Under the pieces are notes generated by a model that had not been told where the DNA came from, made no database searches, and was given only the letters and a program-made list of their open reading frames with translations. 64,000 nucleotides of DNA from Kitasatospora sp. NBC_00240. GTDB taxonomy: Bacteria > Actinomycetota > Actinomycetes > Streptomycetales > Streptomycetaceae. Shown here piece by piece: positions 35,101 through 43,426 of this stretch (its first letter is position 1; every line of letters starts with the position of its first letter). The stretch covers positions 124,001 through 188,000 of the forward strand of contig NZ_JAPEMU010000004.1 of the NCBI RefSeq assembly GCF_026342405.1, given 5' to 3'. Made by a program: the position numbers and the translations under genes.

Positions 35101-36292
35101 CGGTGACCTTGGCCGAGTTGGTGAGTGCGGGGGCCGCCACCTTGTCGGTCTTGGTGATCGGGGTGACGCTCTGCAGGAAGTAGCCGATCAGCTTGTCCTG
35201 CTGGTAGCGGTCGGTGAGCTGCCGCGGCTCGGTGATCGCCGCGCCGTAGTCGTACGAGGTGTAGGTGCCGGTGACGGCCTGGCGGCCCCAGTTCGTGCCG
35301 CCGTACGTCATGTAGAAGCTCTGCATGGTCGCGCCGGAGGCGATGTTGTTCTTGTAGAACACCGAGGCGAAGTCGGCGCCCATCTTCTCGCGGCACTTGT
35401 CGCCGTCCGTGCCGCCCCAGTAGTTGATGGAGCCGCCCTGGAACTCGGGGAGGTAGAGCGGCTTGCCCGCGGGCTTCTTGCTCGAGTAGTCGGTCACCGG
35501 CTTCCACGTCGGGTCGGCGCAGGTGAACAGGAGCGGGTAGTCGTCGTAGCCGTCGATGTCGACGGGGCTGTCGGGGAAGTTGTAGGCGTCCCAGTGGTTC
35601 CCGGTGAAGGGGACGTTGATGCCGGCGCCGACGGCCTTCTGCCGCAGGTGCGTGACGTACTCGACGTCGGCGGGCGCGGTGTGCTGGAACTCGTTCTCGA
35701 GCTGGTAGGCGATGACCGTGCCCTGGCCGGTGGTGAGCTGGTGGCGGGCGATGATCGGGTTGATCCGGTCGAGCCATTCGTCGGCGTTGGCCAGGTGGTC
35801 GGGGTCGGTGCTCTTCTCGTGCCCGGGCGTGGTGTTCAGCCACGCCGGGTAGCCGCCGCCGTCGACCTCGGCCTGGATGTAGGGGCCGGGCCGGGCGATG
35901 ACGTAGATGCCGACCTCGTTGGCGATGTCGAGGAGTTTGTCGACGTCGCGCACTCCGGTGAAGTCGTAGACGCCCTTCTTCGGGGAGTGGTAGGCCCAGT
36001 CGAAGTAGAGGGAGACCGCGTTGAAGCCGCCGGACTTCATCTTCTGCAGGACGTCGCGCCACAGGTCGGGGCTGGGCAGGCGGAAGTAGTGGAACTCGCC
36101 GCCCCAGATGTAGGTGGGCTTGTCGTCGATCCTGAGGGAGTGGTCGTCCCAGGTGACGGTGTGGGAGGTGGGGGTCACCGCGGGGGCGGCGGCCGGCGCG
36201 GCTTGGGCGGGCATGGTGCCGGCGAGTCCGCCGAGCGCCATGGCCGCACTGACCAGCAGGGCCGGGATCGCCCTGTGACCGGATCTGCGCAT
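32177..36292 (-). CDS. Secreted GH35 beta-galactosidase with C-terminal NPCBM domain
   Basis: This is a 1371-residue exported enzyme. ATG 36292 has GGAG 5 nt upstream and opens a Sec signal peptide ending AQAAPAAA. The GH35 barrel follows at about 45-380: the acid/base is Glu201 in QLENEFQ and the nucleophile is Glu283 in YLPEFQGG, with GGEFHYFRLP and MTYGGTNWG as supporting motifs. Beta-sandwich jelly-roll domains typical of large GH35 enzymes fill about 600-1100. A NEW3-like segment (PAGTYPVSATFAVPAGQQN) precedes a C-terminal NPCBM carbohydrate-binding domain (MQFLGSTNSWNGGVKLDKS to the end). It should remove terminal beta-galactose from plant or other polysaccharides outside the cell. It is monocistronic. 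Confidence 0.95.
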   Translation of the reverse strand: MRRSGHRAIPALLVSAAMALGGLAGTMPAQAAPAAAPAVTPTSHTVTWDDHSLRIDDKPTYIWGGEFHYFRLPSPDLWRDVLQKMKSGGFNAVSLYFDWAYHSPKKGVYDFTGVRDVDKLLDIANEVGIYVIARPGPYIQAEVDGGGYPAWLNTTPGHEKSTDPDHLANADEWLDRINPIIARHQLTTGQGTVIAYQLENEFQHTAPADVEYVTHLRQKAVGAGINVPFTGNHWDAYNFPDSPVDIDGYDDYPLLFTCADPTWKPVTDYSSKKPAGKPLYLPEFQGGSINYWGGTDGDKCREKMGADFASVFYKNNIASGATMQSFYMTYGGTNWGRQAVTGTYTSYDYGAAITEPRQLTDRYQQDKLIGYFLQSVTPITKTDKVAAPALTNSAKVTDTARRNPDTGTQFHTLRHKDSTSTGSDSTGLALTVGPNHAGYTYDDTGTQLQYTGSWTHADQNASYTAGEYQRTEAWSNTTGDSVTVPFTGTSVRWIGSKAANHGLADVYLDGNKVATVDGYGAGAEVKDQTLFNKDDLPAGNHTLKIVVTGQKNPAAPSYAKYVSVDAIDVLDTTRTRTYPTVPQKADTAVTLAGRDSKILVADYRLGASQLQYSTSEILTHAQIGDRDVAVLYGRNGQAGETVLNYSQKPDVQVLSGTVDQTWDPATGDLRLNYTHNGLARVLISGPGATRPLLLLLGDDQSAKKFWRADTADGPVLVHGSDLLRTAVASSGGLDLTGDSSVQQAVEVFAKGTGPITWNGTALATQPVAGGSAAGNLAGPTPVVLPALSGWKHTAESPEAQSGFDDSSWKVADKTASNSITKPGTLPVLFADDYGYHYGEVWYRGHFKAGNEATGINLSAATGGSGIYSVWMNGTFLGTTGDGNAHAFPFPAGVFKPGTDNEVSVLVSNMGHSQNPGMNDSNKAARGLTGAFLTGAPLSAVTWRIQGARGGEDLVDTARGPMNTGGLYGERAGWTLPDFPDSSWTTTGLATRDNTPGVSWYRTKTTLDLPAGQDTSIGLKIADDPSRKYRALIYVNGWLLGTYINNVGPQHVFPLPGGILNPRGDNTIAIALWNEGGTSGGLGTVTLENLGTTASPLNPAPVTGPGYSAATYTTPAAHNATLTLNAPDNAAPAGTYPVSATFAVPAGQQNASNVSLALDLPTGWTAQPTGTTTAAGVTAGSSVTGTWNVTAPSGALPAISSLTTTASYTQQNTAQQLTDTRTVRHLTAPTTTTDVSTMQFLGSTNSWNGGVKLDKSNDSKALTLAGTPYALGIGTNANSSVTLYLGGHCTRFSATVGVDDEVGNSGSVTFSVRADGTNLTTTPILRGSDTAAGTVDVPIPAGTTILELVAGDGGDGNSNDHADWANPKVFCS

Positions 36293-37846
36293 TGCTTCTC
36301 CTGTGGTGCTGTGGGTGGGGGCCAGCTGTGTCGCTGCCGGAAGCGGTGGTGCGGGCCGTCACGCCGGGGATGACCGGCCCTTGGGGGTGGGGTGGAGCGG
36401 AAGGACCCGATCGGGGCAGGCCCCTTCGCGGTGCTCGCCCGCGTCGACCGGGTGGTGAATCGCACTCCGTCCGGGCCGGGCTCCTGCGACCGTCGGCGGC
36501 CCGATCCCGATCGCTCCCGGGTGTACGGAAGGGCAGGTCGGAGCGTCAGGGACGCCGGATACTTCCGGTGAGCACTCGCCGGTGGGTGGCGGCGCTGCTG
36601 TCCGGAGTCCGACGAACGAGGTTCTCGCTCATGGCGGGCAAGCGGCCGGCGGCATCGAAGGCCCTGCGGCCGTTGGCGTCGACCGGCGCGCGGTTTGCCG
36701 TTCGAGGGCGTCCGTGAGGCCGCCGCCGAGTCGGACGGCGGTCGTTCCTGTGTCTGCGGTCCCGCTCCTGCGGGCCGCGGTCGACATGTCGCCCTCGACC
36801 CTGGCGACGATCGGGACGGAGCGGAGGTCACGGTCCCAGGCGATGGAACCGGTGGGGAGGGCTGCGGCCGGCCGGCGGTCCGGAGCGGCGGTGAGGCCGG
36901 GCAGGCGCTCGGTGCATGGTGACTCCCTGGGACGGCCGCGGCGCCCGACCTCAGCCAGGCAACAGAATCAACCAATAAAAGACTCAGATATTAACGAAAT
37001 CCAACGTGCTGGCACCAGCAAACGCGTCGTCCACTCAACCGTCAAGGGCCCGGACCCACTCCGCAAGGTTCGATGCCTCGCCGTTACATGAGGCAGACTG
37101 AGGCGCACTGTCGGGAAAATGGGCAGCTCGAACGCGCACCTGAAACCGCGGTCGGGCCACCGACAGGGGCAATGTTGGACTTTGTTGCATATGGCCTGGG
37201 GCGACAGCTCCGGTGCGAATGTCGCGGAGACGGTTCCAGGCCGGCTCGTGGTGTCGGACCGCGTTCGCACTCGATCCTGGCGGCGTCGACGAACACCTCG
37301 AACCAGAACGAGCGGAACAGGTCACCGTCGGCAACGACAGTGGCGGAGGAACGTGCTGCAGGTGGTTGATGTGCTCTCGGGTGCCGGGCCCGGCGTTGGT
37401 CCGAAGGTTCCACCCGGTGGTGTGAGGTGCCCGAAGTTGCGGGCGGGGAGGGCGGGGTGGGCTCTACGCGGCTGGTCCGGTGATGGACGGCCCGGGGTTG
37501 GGATGCCCGCTGCGGGTGGGACGGGCACGGCACGGCGGGCACCGAAGGGCGGGGCGATGGCGGAGGCGGAACGGGTGTCGGCGGACGTGTTGGGGTCGAA
37601 GCGGCAGGCCCTTCATCGGGGGCTGCTGGATCTGAAGGAGCGGGCCTGCAGGTCTGCAGGAGTCCGGGTGATCCCGACCTGCGCGGCGGACAGTTGGGCT
37701 GAACGTGAAGAACCGTCAGTGGTGTTGGACAACCGCCTCGGTGCGCCGGGGACCATCCTGGTGGTCCTCCGGGCAATCCTCTCGCAGCCACCAGCCCCGA
37801 CTCACTAGGCTGACGGCCGACCGATCGAACAAGGGGGGCGGTGCGG
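36293..37846. other. 1.55-kb gene-poor stretch
   Basis: No convincing gene was found. Frames on both strands lack ribosome sites and family motifs. An AT-rich patch at 36955-37010 could hold a promoter. A minus-strand frame around 37240-37330 (LFRSFWFEVFVDAARIECER) and a plus frame from ATG 37557 to 37808 (MAEAERVSADVLGSKRQALH) read as protein-like and may be gene remnants. Confidence 0.5.
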
Positions 37847-38440
37847 ATGGTGGTTGCCCAGTGGATGCCGTCCGACGGGGAGCACGTCGGACCCATCTCG
37901 ACCGGGCCTGCCGTAGCCCTACTCGGGATCGGCGGCGTGGTCGTCGTGGCAGCCGGCCTGGTGGCCGCGCTGTCGTGGCGGGAGCGCGGCGGCACCCAAC
38001 GCGTGACCGGATGGCTGTTCGGCCTCGGACTGTCCATGTGCCTTCTGGGCGGAGTCGGGCTGCTGACCCGTCACTCCGAGGACCAGCAGGTGAGCGACGG
38101 GCTGCACGCGGCCGGCCGGCAGGTCATCAGCGCGGCAACGGACTCGGCCCGGAACTGCGCCACTGCCCCGCCGCAACCCGCCTACGCCTACCCGAGCGGG
38201 CTGCTGCCCGGCGGCGCGGCCACCTACACTCCGCCGCCGTGCAGCACCTCACCGCGCGTCGCACTCCTGAACTCGACGGTGCTGACCTCCCTGGGCCCGT
38301 ACCGGGCCCAGCAGGCGGCCTCCTTCGACACCACGGGGCAGGTGACCGTGACCGACCCGGACAGCGGGAAGCAGGTCTGCGCCACCGTCCCGGACACCGC
38401 GGACGGCACCGGCGCTGTTGTCGACGGACGCTGCGGATGA
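37847..38440 (+). CDS. Hypothetical membrane protein with Cys-bearing extracytoplasmic domain
   Basis: This 197-residue protein has two hydrophobic helices (AVALLGIGGVVVVAAGLVAAL and GWLFGLGLSMCLLGGVGLL) in the first 75 residues and a Pro-rich C-terminal domain with four Cys (NCAT, PPCS, VCAT, GRCG) that could form disulfides outside. ATG 37847 follows AAGGGGGG by 8 nt; GTG 37841 is an alternative. No family was recognised and no operon partner is present. Confidence 0.65.
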   Translation: MVVAQWMPSDGEHVGPISTGPAVALLGIGGVVVVAAGLVAALSWRERGGTQRVTGWLFGLGLSMCLLGGVGLLTRHSEDQQVSDGLHAAGRQVISAATDSARNCATAPPQPAYAYPSGLLPGGAATYTPPPCSTSPRVALLNSTVLTSLGPYRAQQAASFDTTGQVTVTDPDSGKQVCATVPDTADGTGAVVDGRCG

Positions 38441-38468
38441 TTTCAAGTCCGGTGAGACGGTTGTGACG

Positions 38469-38730
38469 CTATGGGGGTGGGGTTTGTGGTGCGGGTTCCC
38501 CGCGCTTGGCCGGGTCGTTGGTCCAGGCCGTCCGCGGGATCTCAGGTGGTCCGGGGCGGCGGCCGAAGCGTTCGGCGTGCCGGGCGTATGCCTCGGTGAG
38601 GGTGACGGCCCGCTGGTCACGGACCTCCTCGGCGGTGCCGAAGTGGACGCCGGCGGGCTGAGGATGTCGATGATGACGTAGGCGTGGTACCAGATGCCCC
38701 GTTGAACCTGGTGCTGCCCGGGCCTGCGCG
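38469..38730 (-). pseudogene. Transposase remnant (integrase-core type) with internal deletion
   Basis: The minus strand keeps the middle (GIWYHAYVIIDI) and the extreme C-terminus (VHFGTAEEVRDQRAVTLTEA, FGRRPGPPEIPRTAWTND) of an integrase-core transposase. The catalytic part between them is missing and the frame changes at the junction near 38668. The N-terminal part was not found. It is non-functional and marks an old insertion. Confidence 0.7.
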
Positions 38731-39243
38731 CGGGCGGCCGCTGGAGGTGGCGGTGGCGGGTGGCGCGGGAGCGGCCGGTGGCCGTGGTGGATGGAGGGGC
38801 GAGGTAGGGGCGGTGCGCTGTCGTCGCCTCCACGTACGCGGCCGCGGTTTCCGATCGCCGGGCGACGCCGCCGACGTCGAGGGCGGGCGATGTGGTGGTG
38901 CGGGGCGAGGCGATGCGCAGAGCCCCGGCCGGCGGCCGGGGCTCCAGGTGCGCGGGACTGGTCACCGGACCGCGGGAGTGTGCTCGGCCGGGGTCGGGGC
39001 GGCGTCGTCGCCTCCGCCTGCCGGGGAGCAGGACCAGGACGCGGTGACGGTGCCGCTCTCGCGGTGGCGGGCCGGCACCGCAACGTCCGCGACCCGCGCC
39101 GCCCGCTCACTCCTCGGCCTCACGTGATCAAAGCGGACTTCACCGACGAACGCCGAAGCCCTGACTGCGCAACAGAGCCGTTGATTCGACACTCCCGGAG
39201 CGCGAGGACCGGCGGCGTGATCATGGCGGTGCTGCTGTTTCGC

Positions 39244-40122
39244 TCACTTGTCGACGAGCACGATGTCTTCGATGTCGCGGGTCAGCTTGAGGGTGTTGTC
39301 GGTGACCGTGACGATGTGCTGGAGGCCTCTGACGGGGTTCTTCTCCTCGGGAACGTAGAACTCCTCGCCCTCACCGGCGAGATAGGCCGGGAAGCAGTTC
39401 AGGGACGGGCCGAAGAGGCGGATGTAGTCCGCGAGGCGCCGGAAGAGCTTCGGCAGGATCACCAGGTCCTTGGTGATCGAGGACATGCCGGTGATGGTCG
39501 CCCCGGTACTGGTCGCGTCCTTGGCCCAGACGCTGCCGGGAACTGCCGAGGTCCGCGCCTGCTTGGCGGTGTCGGCCATGTCGAGGCGCAGTTCCGTCGG
39601 GAGGTTGCTGTAGAAGGTGGGGTAGACCAGGCCGCGGCTGAGCAGGTGGTGGTTGGCGGTCTGGTTCACGAGGTTCACGTCGACGTGGATCCGTTCGCCG
39701 TCCTTGGTGTCCGGGGGCAGGGGCCCCCGGCCGGCCATGGCGATACAACGGCCGAAGATGTCGGCGCCGCTGGCGAGGATGTAACCGGGCACGGTCTCCG
39801 GGGTCGAGGCGGTGACCTTCTCGTCCTCACCCTGGACGACGTCGGTGAAACCGATCCACTTCAGCAGCTCGTCCCGGGCGGCGTGAGCCCCGTCGCCCAC
39901 CGGCTGGTTCACGTAGTCCGGCCCGACTCCCAGATAGTGGGTCTCCAGCGCGTCGATCCCGTCCAGGCGCAGCTTGCCGCCGCCGCGGCTGTTCCGGACC
40001 ACCTGGTTCTTGCCGGCGACGTCGCACCAGAAGCCCGGATCCTGGGGGGTGAAGTGCAGGGTGTCGCCGTCCGGTTGGGTAGCCAGGATGCGGTACGTCC
40101 CCTTGATGAGCAGCATCGGCAT
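39244..40122 (-). CDS. SNase-like (thermonuclease-fold) hypothetical protein
   Basis: This 292-residue protein has an N-terminal segment like staphylococcal-nuclease OB folds (RILATQPDGDTLHFTPQD, then KLRLDGIDALETHY), including the DGDT and LDGIDALE motifs. The expected catalytic Arg/Glu/Arg set cannot be assigned with confidence. The rest (FGRCIAMAGRGPLPPD, VDVNLVNQTANHHLLSRGLV) fits the family's later strands and helices, and the C-terminal 100 residues are unfamiliar. No signal peptide is seen. ATG 40122 has GGGAGG 5 nt upstream. A DNA- or RNA-cleaving role is inferred. Confidence 0.7.
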   Translation of the reverse strand: MPMLLIKGTYRILATQPDGDTLHFTPQDPGFWCDVAGKNQVVRNSRGGGKLRLDGIDALETHYLGVGPDYVNQPVGDGAHAARDELLKWIGFTDVVQGEDEKVTASTPETVPGYILASGADIFGRCIAMAGRGPLPPDTKDGERIHVDVNLVNQTANHHLLSRGLVYPTFYSNLPTELRLDMADTAKQARTSAVPGSVWAKDATSTGATITGMSSITKDLVILPKLFRRLADYIRLFGPSLNCFPAYLAGEGEEFYVPEEKNPVRGLQHIVTVTDNTLKLTRDIEDIVLVDK

Positions 40123-40703
40123 GGCTGCCTCCCGTCATTAGACTGCTACTCATTGTGATGCCGTTCGTACCCAGACCTTGGGATCGACTCCGGCGAGTCG
40201 CCCGGACTCGGGCGCCGCCGACCGGCCGTTGTGCGGCCATCCCTGCGCGGGAGGAACGGGAGTGGCCCACCCCCGCCGGCGCCCGGTGGGGCATGGGGCG
40301 GGTGCGGGGCGGTCATGGCGGTGCGGGTTTTGGACTCCGGGCGGTCGAAGACGTGGAGGCCGCGGTCCCGCAGCGTCTCGATGAGGAGTTCCTGTGCGGC
40401 GGAGGCTGTTGCGGGTCCGGTGCGGACGAGGAGTTCGCTCGGTCGGGGCGGGCCTGGACGGTGAGGGCGAAGTACCCCGCAGCGCCGGCCGCGGCTTCGG
40501 CCGGAGCGACCGCGTGGCGGGCGGGTCCCTCGGACACGGCCGCCGCCGGCGGCACCGCGACCACGGCCGGAGTTGGGATGGCTGCGGGGGCGGGGGCCGG
40601 GGCGGTGGGTTCGGGGTCGAGGCGTCCGGCCTGCTTCGACTTGCAGGACAGGTCGCAGCAGCGGCGGGGCCGGGGACGGTCGGCCGCCGAGCGGTACGGG
40701 AGG

Positions 40704-40937
40704 ACGGCGGGTGGCGGCGACAGGCCGGGAGCAGCGGGACGGCGGGTGGCGACAGGCCGGGAGCAGCGGGACGGCGGGTGGCGGCGACGGGCCGGAAGCA
40801 GCGGGACGGCGGGTGGCGGCGACGGGCCGGAAGCAGCGGGACGGCGGGTGGCGGCGACGGGCCGGAAGCAGCGGGACGGCGGGTGGCGGCGACGGGCCGG
40901 AAGCAGCGGGACGGCGGGTGGCGGCGACGGGCCGGGA
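40704..40937. repeat. 35-bp minisatellite, about 6.7 copies
   Basis: Units begin ACGGCGGGTGGCGGCGACGG at 40704, 40739, 40771, 40806, 40841, 40876 and 40911 (last partial). The unit at 40739 is 32 bp, having lost GCG, and the first two read CAGGCCGGG where the others read CGGGCCGGA. Long open frames on both strands across 40150-41060 are by-products of the repeat and GC content. No other gene is supported in 40123-40989. Confidence 0.95.
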
Positions 40938-40989
40938 CGGCTGCGGGGCCTCCGTGGCAGCTCCCGCTGATCATGCCGGGACGGGACAC

Positions 40990-41184
40990 CTATCCGTGCG
41001 GCCCGTTGAGCCGGATTGTCCCCACCGGCCCCCGTGGTGATTCGGGCTGGCACTCCGGACACAGCACCAGGCCGTGGCCGTCGGGGGCCACGAAGGTTCC
41101 CCAGCCTTTGCAGTGCCGGCAGGCGCGGGCACGCTCAAGATCCGGTCGGGGGCTTCGGCAGCAGGACGGGGAGGAGGTACTCAT
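40990..41184 (-). CDS. Small zinc-ribbon protein
   Basis: This 64-residue protein has two Cys pairs, CRHCKGWGTF and LVLCPECQ, about 15 residues apart, typical of a zinc ribbon or DnaJ-type zinc finger. The start ATG lacks a ribosome site. A -10-like TATAGT (41192-41197, minus strand) ends 7 nt before it, so the mRNA may be leaderless. Zinc binding is inferred from the cysteines. No partner is evident. Confidence 0.6.
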   Translation of the reverse strand: MSTSSPSCCRSPRPDLERARACRHCKGWGTFVAPDGHGLVLCPECQPESPRGPVGTIRLNGPHG

Positions 41185-41210
41185 CGGTCAAACTATACTA
41201 AAACAGACAT

Positions 41211-41228
41211 AACTATTTGTTGATAGTT
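41211..41228. promoter_or_regulatory. Inverted repeat in AT-rich promoter region
   Basis: AACTAT (41211-41216) and ATAGTT (41223-41228) are perfect inverted copies with a 6-nt spacer, near the -35 position of the zinc-ribbon gene and in one of the most AT-rich patches of the window. This fits a repressor site for that gene or for the plus-strand frame that follows. Confidence 0.45.
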
Positions 41229-41236
41229 CAATCCAT

Positions 41237-41623
41237 TTGCGACGACTCGCCGACGGTCAGGTCGGCTCGTCCAACGGCAGCCCACCGATCTCCCGCCCCA
41301 CGGGTCGGGCTGGGCGGGGGCGTCCCCCCTCGGCAGCAGCCGTCCTGTACGCGCCCACCGCCGCCCGGTGCCCGCCGGGCCGCCATCCGCACCCGTCGGC
41401 CTCTGACGCACCACGGCGCGCCTCGCGCCGGACCCGCTGGCCCCATTGCTGCGCGGCAACCCTCAAGCTTCTCAGCGAGATCGGTCACCTCCAGGAACAG
41501 CCCCATCCGGACCAGAAGGCGATTGCGGTCCTCAGGCAGAGATTGGAAAGCCTGGAGGAGCAGCTCAAGCAGGAGGAGCTGTCCATCGACACCCTGGAGC
41601 AGGTGATCAGCGAGAACTGCTGA
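41237..41623 (+). CDS. Possible coiled-coil protein or fragment
   Basis: The last 55 codons encode a clear amphipathic helix (LKLLSEIGHLQEQPHPDQ, then LRQRLESLEEQLKQEELSI) ending VISENC. The first 75 codons are low-complexity Arg/Pro and probably not native, and TTG 41237 has no ribosome site. It may be a small gene whose true start is internal or lost. DNA from 41624 to 42030 shows no gene. Confidence 0.35.
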   Translation: MRRLADGQVGSSNGSPPISRPTGRAGRGRPPSAAAVLYAPTAARCPPGRHPHPSASDAPRRASRRTRWPHCCAATLKLLSEIGHLQEQPHPDQKAIAVLRQRLESLEEQLKQEELSIDTLEQVISENC

Positions 41624-42029
41624 TCGGCGGGAAGCCCTGGCCGCCACCGAGCGGCTCGGTCAGCTGGATGCGCCGGGGGTGCTCCCCCAGGTAGGGCCAG
41701 CGTTCGGTCGTACCGACCGGCCCTCCGAATTCGAGAGGGTGTCGGGCACGACGCCGTCCACCGGGCCGGGAGGCGAGCGAAAGCGTGCCGGTCCGACGGC
41801 CGGGGGCACTCCGTACCGGAAGACGCGGGGTGCCCCCCGCCCTGGCGTTCACCCGGAGAGCAGGGGGAGCCCTGCGTGTCGGCGGGCCAACTCCAGCCGA
41901 TGAGGTCGGCTCCGTACCGGTGAAGGAAATTGCCGTAGGTCGTCGGTACCGGCTGCCCGGCGTCGATCTCGGCCCGGACGTCACCGGGACCGGATCACCT
42001 GGGATGACACCCGGCTTCCGAAACCGTCC

Positions 42030-42299
42030 AGGGGCGGCCTCAGCGTCACCGAGGTCTGCTTCGCGATCGGCTGTACGTCGCCGGGCACGTTCACCACCCG
42101 ATTCACCGAGCTGGTCGGCATGCCGCCCGGGGCTTTCCGGCGCCAGGCGGTGGATGTGGCCGCTGACGATGCCGCGGGTGCGGCGTACGATCCGGGCTGG
42201 GTGATCAAGGCGGAGGGGATGCCCGCGTGCGTGGCGGAGCAGGTCGCGAGACCGGTCAGGAATCGAGAAGCCCCGGCCGCCGCGCGGCCCCTAGCGTGA
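42030..42299 (+). pseudogene. C-terminal remnant of an AraC-family regulator
   Basis: The frame ending with TGA 42297-42299 encodes the second AraC helix-turn-helix (GLSVTEVCFAIGCTSPGTF, then FTELVGMPPGAFRRQ) and a tail (MPACVAEQVARPVRNREAPA) of the kind that precedes VOC genes in streptomycetes. The N-terminal half, including the first helix-turn-helix, cannot be found upstream. It is probably truncated. Confidence 0.65.
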
Positions 42300-42304
42300 T
42301 GGTC

Positions 42305-42943
42305 ATGGCAACCACCGCTTCCACCGCAGCCCGCACCTCCCTCGTCTCCGTCACCCTTGAGGTGGCCGACCTTGAGGCCGCCCACCGCTTCTACGCCGCC
42401 TTCGGTGTGGACACGTACCTGCGCCTGCGGGCGTCGGAAGCGCAGTCCACCGGATTCCGCGGCTTCACCCTGGCGCTGACGGTGTCCGGGCCGGCCACCG
42501 TCGACGGCTTCGTCGCCGCCGCCGTGGACGCCGGCGCCACCGTCCTGAAGCCCGCCGCGAAGTCGTTGTGGGGCTACAGCGGCGTCGTCCAGGCCCCGGA
42601 CGGGACGATCTGGAAGATCGCGACCTCGGCGAAGAAGGACACCGGCCCCGCCACCCACGAGATCGACGAGCTGGTCCTGCTGATCGGCGTCGAGGACGTG
42701 AAGGCCACCAAGCAGTTCTACGTCGGCCAAGGCCTGACCGTGGCCAAGAGCTTCGGCGGCAAGTACGCCGAGTTCGCCGCCGGCACCTCCAGCCCGGTCA
42801 CGCTGGCCCTGTACAAGCGCCGCGCCCTGGCCAAGGACCTCGGCGTCCCCGCCGACGGCACCGGCTCGCACCGCATCGCCCTCGGCAGCACCACCAGCAC
42901 CTTCACCGACCCGGACGGCTTCGCCTGGGAGGCCGCAGCGTAG
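42305..42943 (+). CDS. VOC-family (glyoxalase-like) protein
   Basis: This 212-residue protein has two beta-alpha-beta-beta-beta VOC modules (SVTLEVADLEAAHRFYAAFG from about residue 14; DELVLLIGVEDVKATKQFYV from about 118), each ending in the usual APDGTIWKI and DPDGFAWEA strands. The family covers dioxygenases, glyoxalases and metal- or drug-binding proteins; substrate is unknown. Starts at 42296, 42299 or 42305 are all possible; 42305 (MATTAS) is chosen by similarity of form. The damaged AraC gene upstream was probably its regulator. No gene is seen from 42944 to 43404. Confidence 0.88.
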   Translation: MATTASTAARTSLVSVTLEVADLEAAHRFYAAFGVDTYLRLRASEAQSTGFRGFTLALTVSGPATVDGFVAAAVDAGATVLKPAAKSLWGYSGVVQAPDGTIWKIATSAKKDTGPATHEIDELVLLIGVEDVKATKQFYVGQGLTVAKSFGGKYAEFAAGTSSPVTLALYKRRALAKDLGVPADGTGSHRIALGSTTSTFTDPDGFAWEAAA

Positions 42944-43339
42944 TTCGCTGCCACGCCGCCCTGACTCCGCCCGAGTCCCGCCCGACCCCGGGCCGACGGC
43001 CGGGAGGGACCACGGCCAACAGGCGGCCGGGCGAGGACCACGACCAGGCGCCACGGGTACGGCACTCCCCCTCCCCCACCCGACCCGGCGGCCGGGACGG
43101 CTGGCAGCGGGCTGATGCTCGGCCTTGCATCGCGGCAGCGACCCGGCGTGTCGAGCTGGAGCGCACTTCTTCGGTGACAGGCGTCCATTCGTCCTGTACC
43201 TCCCCGGGGGAGAGCGGCCGGCCGGCAAAGAACGTCTTGCGTTTGCGCCCTCTCCCTGCCGCCGCTGCCCGCCGCCTCACCCGGCGGTGGGGGCGTGCCG
43301 TCGGACGTCGCGAGGGCCCCTGCGCCGGGGGACTCGGCG

Positions 43340-43364
43340 GGCCGGCGCCAAGGCGGCGCCGGCC
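43340..43364 (-). terminator. 10-bp hairpin after the GH71/99-like gene
   Basis: GGCCGGCGCC pairs with GGCGCCGGCC around AAGGC, about 40 nt past the frameshift-corrected stop at 43405. Confidence 0.7.
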
Positions 43365-43426
43365 GGCCCGGAGGGAGGCGGTCGCCCCCGTCCGCGAGCG
43401 ACGATCAGGCGGCGTACACCCGGAAC

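Noticed and set aside
31901..36373. 1490-codon plus-strand open frame opposite the GH35 gene
   Set aside because: Gly/Val-rich shadow produced by high GC at third positions. The minus strand has a signal peptide, catalytic motifs and a ribosome site.
40150..41062. Proline/arginine-rich proteins on both strands across the 35-bp repeats
   Set aside because: Open frames arise from the repeat; no ribosome sites or non-repetitive domains.
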